A model generated the notes under the pieces. It saw only the letters and a list, made by a program, of their open reading frames with translations, was not told where the DNA came from and did not search any database. Shown here piece after piece: positions 50,496-56,288 of a stretch of DNA of 56,288 nucleotides (position 1 is the stretch's first letter; each line of letters begins with the position of its first letter). This stretch comes from DTJG01 sp964532995 (lineage in GTDB: Bacteria > Ratteibacteria > UBA8468 > B48-G9 > DTJG01), in NCBI GenBank assembly GCA_964532995.1, contig CAZHJN010000008.1:1-56288 (forward strand), written 5' to 3'. The translations under genes were made by a program, and so were the position numbers.

Positions 50496-51881
50496 ATGAG
50501 AAATTTTAGAACCAGGGTTCTTATAGTATTTACATTACCGGTTCTTACTGTTATTATTACCAGCAATCTATTTTTCGTCTGGTTCATAGCAAAATATCAC
50601 AGAAAGATGTCCGAATCAGAATTTTCTAATATAGCCCAGACCATAAGCACCCTTATCAGGATTGATAATACTGTGCAATCATCCTCCAGCGATGTTTCTG
50701 CTGAGAGGATGAACAATATGGATCTGGATGAAAAACTTAAAAAAATACTTGATAATATTCAGGCAATGCGTTCTGTTTATCTTCTGAAAAAAGCTGATGA
50801 TCATAGTTTCCATGTTGTTGCAGGAGCGCATTCGGATAAAGATATGGGACCGATACTTCTGACAGGGAAGCAATATACAATTGATAATCTCCCCGGAATA
50901 TTAATGGGTTCTGTTGTGCCTGTTGTTTTGAGAGACAGGGATGGTTTATACAGAACAAGATTTATGACAGGCTATGTTCCTGTCAGAGATGTTGACGGAA
51001 AACCTTTGATGGTACTCAGATTGAAATATGATATGGCCACCGGCGATGGGAAATTTCACAGGATGATTTATTTAGAGATACTTGGAATAACAGTATTTCT
51101 TATCCTGCTGACCGTTTTATTTGGTATTTTTGTATCAAAGCAGATTTCTATTCCTGTTCGCAATCTTGTTGAAGGAATTGAGAACGTTCAGAGAGGAAAT
51201 CTTGCCTTTCGTATAAATGTTGAAAGCAATGATGAATTTGGACAGCTTGCCCGGACCTTTAATAAGATGGTAAACAGCCTTAATGCTTCAAGAAAAATCC
51301 TTCACACCTATTTATACAGAACGATTCGTTCAATGGTTTCAATTCTTGAAGCAAGAGACCCTTATACCAAAGGTCATTCTGAAAGGGTTGCATATTTTTC
51401 AGAGAAAATAGCCAGGAAACTTGAGTTACCTGAAATAAAGGTTTCCTTACTCAAAGAGGTAGCATTGTTGCATGATATAGGTAAACTTGGTATAGAAGAA
51501 AGTATCCTGCACAAGGCTGAACCTCTCACCGAGCAAGAATGGAATATTATCAGGAAGCATCCTGTTGTGGGAAAAGAAATTCTCAGGCCAATATTTTTTG
51601 AAAAAGAAGCACTTGAAATTGTAAGCCAGCATCATGAAAGGTTTGATGGTAAAGGATATCCCTGTGGTTTTCAAGGAAATCAAATAAATATAATGACTCA
51701 AATTCTTGCTGTTGCCGATGCTTTTGATGCCATGATTTCAGAACGTGCATATAGAAAGCCGAAGTCAAAAAGTGAGGCAATAAGGGAGTTGAAAGAGAAC
51801 AGCGGCACACAGTTTAATCCTGATATAGTGAAGGTTTTTTTACAGATACTTGAAGAAGAAATGTATGAAACACTTGGTTGA
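50496..51881 (+). CDS. HAMP/HD-GYP transmembrane cyclic-di-GMP phosphodiesterase
   Basis: The 461-residue protein has a TM helix (about 9-31), a periplasmic sensor (about 35-185), a second TM helix (193-213), a HAMP domain (214-265) and an HD-GYP domain with LHDIGKLG (HD at 326-327) and HHERFDGKGYP (379-389). It probably senses a periplasmic signal and hydrolyses c-di-GMP. It follows the PilZ-like gene by 68 bases. No response-regulator domain is present. Confidence 0.93.
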   Translation: MRNFRTRVLIVFTLPVLTVIITSNLFFVWFIAKYHRKMSESEFSNIAQTISTLIRIDNTVQSSSSDVSAERMNNMDLDEKLKKILDNIQAMRSVYLLKKADDHSFHVVAGAHSDKDMGPILLTGKQYTIDNLPGILMGSVVPVVLRDRDGLYRTRFMTGYVPVRDVDGKPLMVLRLKYDMATGDGKFHRMIYLEILGITVFLILLTVLFGIFVSKQISIPVRNLVEGIENVQRGNLAFRINVESNDEFGQLARTFNKMVNSLNASRKILHTYLYRTIRSMVSILEARDPYTKGHSERVAYFSEKIARKLELPEIKVSLLKEVALLHDIGKLGIEESILHKAEPLTEQEWNIIRKHPVVGKEILRPIFFEKEALEIVSQHHERFDGKGYPCGFQGNQINIMTQILAVADAFDAMISERAYRKPKSKSEAIRELKENSGTQFNPDIVKVFLQILEEEMYETLG

Positions 51882-51940
51882 TTTTTTTTCGTCTAAAATT
51901 CTATCGTATAATAAAGGCTGGAAAATACAGGAATATTAAT

Positions 51941-53230
51941 ATGAACGCTCTTATAGTTGTTTTTGTTCTGATAACAGTTGTGATTTTGTTAATTTTCCAG
52001 ATTCGGGAAAACAAAAAATCTCTCAGTGAAAAGGAGAGAAGAATCTCTGAACTTGAAAATAGCCAGCAAAACCTTGCAGAAGAAAACTCCAGACTCATGG
52101 TGGAGATAGCAGAACTTAAAAAGGAAAAAGAGTCATTTAATGAAAAGATTTCGTGGACAGAAAAAGCTCAGGAACAATTAAAAGAAGCATTTACTTCTCT
52201 GGCAACACAGGTTTTAAGGGGTAATTCTGAAGATTTTCTCAAGAATGCAAAGCAATCACTTGAATCCATCCTTCAGCAGGTGCGCGGCGATTGGTCAACC
52301 CATAGAGTTGAGCTTCAGAAACTTGTGGAACCACTTTCTGAAACACTCAGGAAGATGGATGAGGAAATAAGAATTATTGAAAAGAAAAGGGAAGGTGCTT
52401 ATGAGGGTTTACAGAAAGAATTACAGCATCTTTTTATAACCCAGGACCAGTTGAGAACAATTACTCTCCAGCTGAATCATGCTCTGAGAACGACAGAGTT
52501 TCGCGGTCAGTGGGGACAGATTCAACTGAGAAGGGTCGTTGAACTGGCAGGGATGACCAGACATGTGGATTACGAAGAACAGGCAAGTTCAGAACAGGGC
52601 CGGCCTGATATGATAATCCATTTACCAAATGGCGGCATTCTTCCTGTTGACGCTAAGAGTCCAATGCTATCTTACCTTGAAGCAATGAACGCAGAACCGG
52701 AAAAGAGACAGGAAAAACTTGCTATTTTTGCCAGAAAAGTGAAGGAGACGATTCAGAATCTTGCGAGCAAGAAATACTGGGTTCAATTTCAACCCGCACC
52801 TGATGTTGTTATTATGTTTGTGCCCAATGAAGCTTCCATAAGTGCTGCATATGAGGTTGATCCAGGCATTCTCGAGTATGCAATTGAAAACCATGTTCTT
52901 ATCGCAACTCCTGTGACACTGCTTGGTTTATTGAAGGCAGTTGCTTTTGGATGGCAACAGCATTCAATAGAGGAAAACGCGATGGCAATTGCAAATGCCA
53001 GTCGGGAGCTTTATGACAGACTGGCAATATTTATTGATCACATAAGAAAAACCGGTAAGGATCTTGATGCAGCGGTAAAAAGCTACAATAATTCCATAGC
53101 TTCTCTTGAAGGCAGACTCATTCCTTCAATAAGAAAACTTCAGGAACTTGGTGCATCAACAAAAGAAATAACAACAGCTGGATATATTGACACTTCGATA
53201 AGATTGCCTGATAATACAGAGAAAAAGTAA
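51941..53230 (+). CDS. rmuC: RmuC family protein
   Basis: The 429-residue protein has an N-terminal membrane segment (NALIVVFVLITVVILLIFQI), a long coiled coil (about 28-175) and the RmuC nuclease-like domain with TTEFRGQWGQIQLRRVVELAGM, DMIIHLPNGGILPVDAKSP and DVVIMFVPNEASISAA. In other bacteria RmuC limits rearrangement at inverted repeats. The ATG at 51941 follows CAGGAA; upstream in-frame codons reach 51878 but precede the membrane segment. Confidence 0.92.
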   Translation: MNALIVVFVLITVVILLIFQIRENKKSLSEKERRISELENSQQNLAEENSRLMVEIAELKKEKESFNEKISWTEKAQEQLKEAFTSLATQVLRGNSEDFLKNAKQSLESILQQVRGDWSTHRVELQKLVEPLSETLRKMDEEIRIIEKKREGAYEGLQKELQHLFITQDQLRTITLQLNHALRTTEFRGQWGQIQLRRVVELAGMTRHVDYEEQASSEQGRPDMIIHLPNGGILPVDAKSPMLSYLEAMNAEPEKRQEKLAIFARKVKETIQNLASKKYWVQFQPAPDVVIMFVPNEASISAAYEVDPGILEYAIENHVLIATPVTLLGLLKAVAFGWQQHSIEENAMAIANASRELYDRLAIFIDHIRKTGKDLDAAVKSYNNSIASLEGRLIPSIRKLQELGASTKEITTAGYIDTSIRLPDNTEKK

Positions 53231-53253
53231 GATGAAAATAACAGGGAGGGAAA

Positions 53254-54141
53254 ATGTATCTTACTGGTTTTGCAGATGAGGCAGCCGCTGATATTGATGG
53301 TCAGATAAGGGCCACAAAAGAACTTGGATGGAAGTATATTGAGTCAAGAAGCATTGATGGTGTCAATCTGACAATGGTTGATGACAGAAAATTTGATGAG
53401 ATTGTTGCAAAACTTGAGGAATCCGGAATTAAAATCAACTGTTTTGGCAGCGGTGTTGCCAACTGGTCTCAGAAGATTACAGAACCACCGGATAAAAGCT
53501 ATGAGGAGATGAAAAGAGCAATTCCGAGGATGCACAGACTGGGTACAAAGATGATTAGAATAATGAGTTTTGCAATACCTGATGAGGTTCTTGATAAAGA
53601 CTGGTCGCAGGAGGCAATAAAAAGAGTAAAAACCATAGTCAAAATGGCAGAAGATGGAGGAGTCCTATGTGTTCATGAAAACTGCTCGGGCTGGGGTTCT
53701 CTTTCGTGGGAACATACTCTAAGACTTCTTGAGGGTGTGAATTCACCTTCACTGAAGCTTGTTTATGATACTGGAAATCCGCTTTTTCACAAGGATGTCA
53801 GAGGTAATCCACCCTATAAGATGCAGGATCCATGGGAATTCTATACCCATGTAAGGGATCATGTTGTTTATGTACACATCAAAGATGGTTATGTGAAGGA
53901 GGACGGTAAAAGTGTCTGCACATTTCCCGGGGAAGGGAATGGTATGGTCCGGGAAATACTGACTGACTTATTTTCGCGCGGATATGATGGAGGAATCTCC
54001 ATTGAACCGCATATGGCTGTTGTTTATCATGATCCAAGTGTAAAATCAGAGGCTCAGGCAAGGTATAACAACTATATTGAATATGGAAGAAGAATGGAAA
54101 AACTTGTTTCAGAAATAAAAGATCAAGGAGTTAAATCATGA
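53254..54141 (+). CDS. Sugar phosphate isomerase/epimerase (TIM barrel)
   Basis: The 295-residue protein fits the xylose isomerase-like fold: GFADEAAADIDGQ, RSIDGVNL, CVHENCSGWGSLSW with a metal-binding Glu, LVYDTGNPLFHKD with Asp, VYVHIKDGYV and GGISIEPHMAVVYH with the final ligands. A GGGAGG site precedes the ATG. It overlaps the DUF4838 gene by 4 bases, so it probably acts on sugars released by that protein. Confidence 0.87.
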   Translation: MYLTGFADEAAADIDGQIRATKELGWKYIESRSIDGVNLTMVDDRKFDEIVAKLEESGIKINCFGSGVANWSQKITEPPDKSYEEMKRAIPRMHRLGTKMIRIMSFAIPDEVLDKDWSQEAIKRVKTIVKMAEDGGVLCVHENCSGWGSLSWEHTLRLLEGVNSPSLKLVYDTGNPLFHKDVRGNPPYKMQDPWEFYTHVRDHVVYVHIKDGYVKEDGKSVCTFPGEGNGMVREILTDLFSRGYDGGISIEPHMAVVYHDPSVKSEAQARYNNYIEYGRRMEKLVSEIKDQGVKS

Positions 54142-56230
54142 GAATGCTGGCATTTCTTCTTTTGTTTTTACTGTGCACATACGGATTCTGTGCAAAACAG
54201 GTGATGCTTGTTGAGAACGGGAATGTTAAATCAGTTATTTTGATACCGGCTCAGCCTCATGCTGATGAAATTCTTGCTGCAAAAGAACTGGCTGACCATA
54301 TCGAAAAGATGAGTGGCTGTAAATTGGAGATTGTTCAGGAAACTCCTGGAAAAGGATGGCAGATTAACCCCGGTTTTGATAGAAAAGGGTTGTGCTATGT
54401 TTTTCTCGGTGCTTCCGGTATGACTTCTGAGATGGAAAAAAGCATTCGTACTTCAGGCGATGATCCAGCATCTTTTATGATAAAGGTGGAGTCAAATCCA
54501 GCCGGTGTAAACCAGATAAGGGTTGCCGGCCTCTCGCCGGAAGGAACACTTTTCGGCGTGTATGAACTTCTTGAACAACTGGGGGTTCGCTGGTATATGC
54601 CAGGAGATATCGGAACAGTAATACCTGAAAAAAAGACAATTGCTTTGAATGAGCAAAATACTGTTCAGGTCCCATCTTTTACAGCAAGACATCTTCAAAT
54701 GGCAGCAGATAAAACCTGGTACAGGAGGATGCGACTGGGTGGGCCAATGTTTCCTTCTGCTCATGGGATTAACATTGGCAAACCTGATATAAACAAGGAA
54801 CCAGAGCTCTTTGCTCTTGTTGNNNNNNNNNNNNNNNNNNNNNNNNNNNNNNNNNNNNNNNNNNNNNNNNNNNNNNNNNNNNNNNNNNNNNNNNNNNNNN
54901 NNNNNNNNNNNNNNNNNNNNNNGATGAATTTCCTGATAAAAAAATTGGTTTTTACTGCTATTCTGATTATATGAAACCTCCTGTGAAGGTGAAACCTGAT
55001 CCAAGGATTGTTCCTGCCTTTGCTCCAATAAATTTGTGCAGGATACATGGTATGTCAAATCCTGTATGTCCTGAAAGGAGTTATTACAGAAAGATTATGG
55101 AAGCCTGGGGCAAGTTATTACCGGAAACATACGAGAGAGGATACTTCTTTAATCTTGCGGACCCTGGATTTCCTTTCAGCAAGGTTCACGCAATAAGAGA
55201 TGAGATACCGGTTGCAAAGGAACTTGGTATTAAAGGCTGGCGGGTGGAAACAATTCCTCACTGGGCAAGCATGACACCAACGATATATATTGCAACAAGA
55301 CTTTTCTGGAATCATAAGGCAGATGTTGATGCCCTGATAAAGGATTTCTCCGTTAATTTTTTTGGCCCGGCTTCATCTGAGATGGAAAAATACATTGTGT
55401 TGATGGATGCAGCTTTAAGGGATGCAGATTATCATACAGGTTGCTCACATGACCTTCCATTTATTTACAATCCGTCGGTTATGAAAAGTGCGGATCAGCA
55501 TCTTAAAAAAGCGGAAACACTGGCAAAAAATACCAGGTATGCTGAAAGGGTGGCTATATTCAGATTGTCTTATGACTATCTGGCCAGTTTTCTTTCGATG
55601 CTTGAAAACAGAAACAGATTTGATTTTGTTTCTGCTAAAAAGGACCTTGATAATCTTCGTGGAATTCAGGAAAGAGCATTTAAATATGAGCCAAAAATGT
55701 TTGTAGAAAAGGCAGCAACTTCTTACATGAAAAGATTTTTCTCTCCATGTATTGAAGAGGGATTTGAAAGAATCACAGGGAAGAATACTCTTGTTGCGGG
55801 TTTACCTGACGAGTGGGATTTTTTGTTGGATTCCACAGGAATAGGTGAAGAGTTAGGATATTTCAGGGCAGAAAAAATTGGTGGAAACTGGACGAAGATA
55901 AAAACAAAGACATTATCCTGGAGTGATCAAGGGCTGAGATATTACAAGGGTTATGCCTGGTACAGAAATTCAACTATAGTACCCGAGAAGTTCAAGGGCA
56001 AAAAGATCTTTATCTGGTTTGGCGGTGTGGATGAACTTGCAAAGGTGTGGATCAATGGAAAACTTGTTGGTGAAAGTCATGGCAGAGCATTTGTTCCCTT
56101 TGAATTTGAGGTAACGGATTTTGTTCAGTATGGCAGAGAGAACTTTATTACTGTCAGAATCACAAATAATAGAGTGAATGAACTCGGTACAGGCGGTATT
56201 ACTGCTCCTGTGATGTTGTATGCACAGTAA
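54138..56230 (+). CDS. DUF4838 glycosidase-like secreted protein, interrupted by assembly gap
   Basis: A signal peptide (MRMLAFLLLFLLCTYGFCAK) is followed by an alpha-glucuronidase/hexosaminidase-like N-terminal domain (ELADHIEKMSGCKLEI, GLSPEGTLFGVYELLEQLGVRWYMPGDIG). After the gap the frame resumes with EFPDKKIGFYCYSDYMKPP and runs through the catalytic-barrel part (NLADPGF, WRVETIPHWASM). It ends in a GH2-like sugar-binding jelly roll (GGVDELAKVWINGKLVG). The two halves are in different frames across the 100-N run, so the true gap length is not 100; it is one gene. Substrates are unknown glycans outside the cytoplasm. Confidence 0.85.
54823..54922. other. Assembly gap (100 N) within the DUF4838 gene
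   Basis: This run of exactly 100 N is a scaffold placeholder. The coding frame differs on each side, so the missing length is not 100 bases. Confidence 0.98.
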
Positions 56231-56245
56231 AAATTAGGGTTATGT

Positions 56246-56283
56246 TTGAAAATAGCCACTTAAAAATGCTAAAATGTGGCTAT
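56246..56283 (+). promoter_or_regulatory. Promoter with overlapping inverted repeat at the window edge
   Basis: TTGAAA (56246-56251) and TAAAAT (56270-56275) are 18 bases apart. An 8-base inverted repeat, ATAGCCAC (56252-56259) and GTGGCTAT (56276-56283), fills the spacer and the start-site region, an arrangement expected of a repressor operator. The gene it controls lies beyond the window. No T-run follows, so a terminator is less likely. Confidence 0.45.
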
Positions 56284-56288
56284 GAATA

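Overview
The window looks like AT-rich chromosome from an uncultured Gram-negative bacterium that makes lipid A. It carries bamA, skp/ompH, lpxD, a fused lpxC-fabZ and lpxA, plus many sugar genes. The lpxC-fabZ fusion, the many Gfo/Idh/MocA proteins, the uroporphyrinogen-decarboxylase-like (URO-D) proteins and the xylose-isomerase-like TIM barrels are typical of PVC-type and related candidate phyla (Omnitrophota/Ratteibacteria/Lentisphaerae-like). That placement is inference; there is no rRNA or other decisive marker gene. Two runs of exactly 100 N (18037-18136 and 54823-54922) are scaffold gaps, so this is a draft or metagenome assembly. I saw no CRISPR array, transposase, integrase or phage gene.

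Layout. (1) 1-17777, minus strand: fourteen genes with 4-base overlaps or gaps of 1-25 bases, apparently one operon. It starts with proteostasis genes (tig, clpP, lon) and runs into an aminotransferase, two URO-D-like proteins, a glycosidase-like TIM barrel, two GH109-like Gfo/Idh proteins, a small membrane protein, a GT2 glycosyltransferase, a secreted GH2 enzyme and two polytopic GT-C-type glycosyltransferases. (2) 17778-18685: an RNA island read on the minus strand, with a probable 6S RNA, tRNA-Tyr, a 131-bp tandem repeat that reuses the 3' end of tRNA-Tyr (interrupted by the first gap), and tRNA-Gly. (3) 18686-31777: small operons on both strands, namely sugar isomerase plus frameshifted LysE exporter; parA plus small partner followed by ECF sigma and anti-sigma; Gfo/Idh plus URO-D-like; and a minus-strand operon with two sugar isomerases, an orphan oxoacid oxidoreductase gamma subunit, rtcB, a GH51 arabinofuranosidase and a Gfo/Idh protein. 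(4) 31855-45073, plus strand: the envelope and protein-quality operon lolC, lolD, ilvE-like, mcsA, mcsB, clpC, bamA, ompH, lpxD, lpxC-fabZ, lpxA, nitroreductase. (5) 45076-49724, minus strand: lemA, two GIDE-domain paralogues, an RNase HII-like protein, a small unknown protein and an AEC permease. (6) 49822-56230, plus strand: a PilZ-like protein, an HAMP/HD-GYP sensor, rmuC, a sugar isomerase and a secreted DUF4838 glycosidase-like protein broken by the second gap.

How it fits together. The biology is glycan scavenging (GH2, GH51, GH109-like, GHL10-like, DUF4838) with internal sugar redox and isomerisation, coupled to envelope building and protein quality control. The McsA-McsB-ClpC arginine-phosphorylation set, best known from Firmicutes, sits in the same operon as outer-membrane assembly genes. 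clpX is absent from the tig-clpP-lon group, and ClpC keeps an IGF loop able to dock ClpP. The most unusual DNA is the RNA island. A 6S-like RNA with a perfect -10 box runs into tRNA-Tyr and then into repeats carrying the last 18 bases of that tRNA, an arrangement reminiscent of the tyrT repeats of Escherichia coli.
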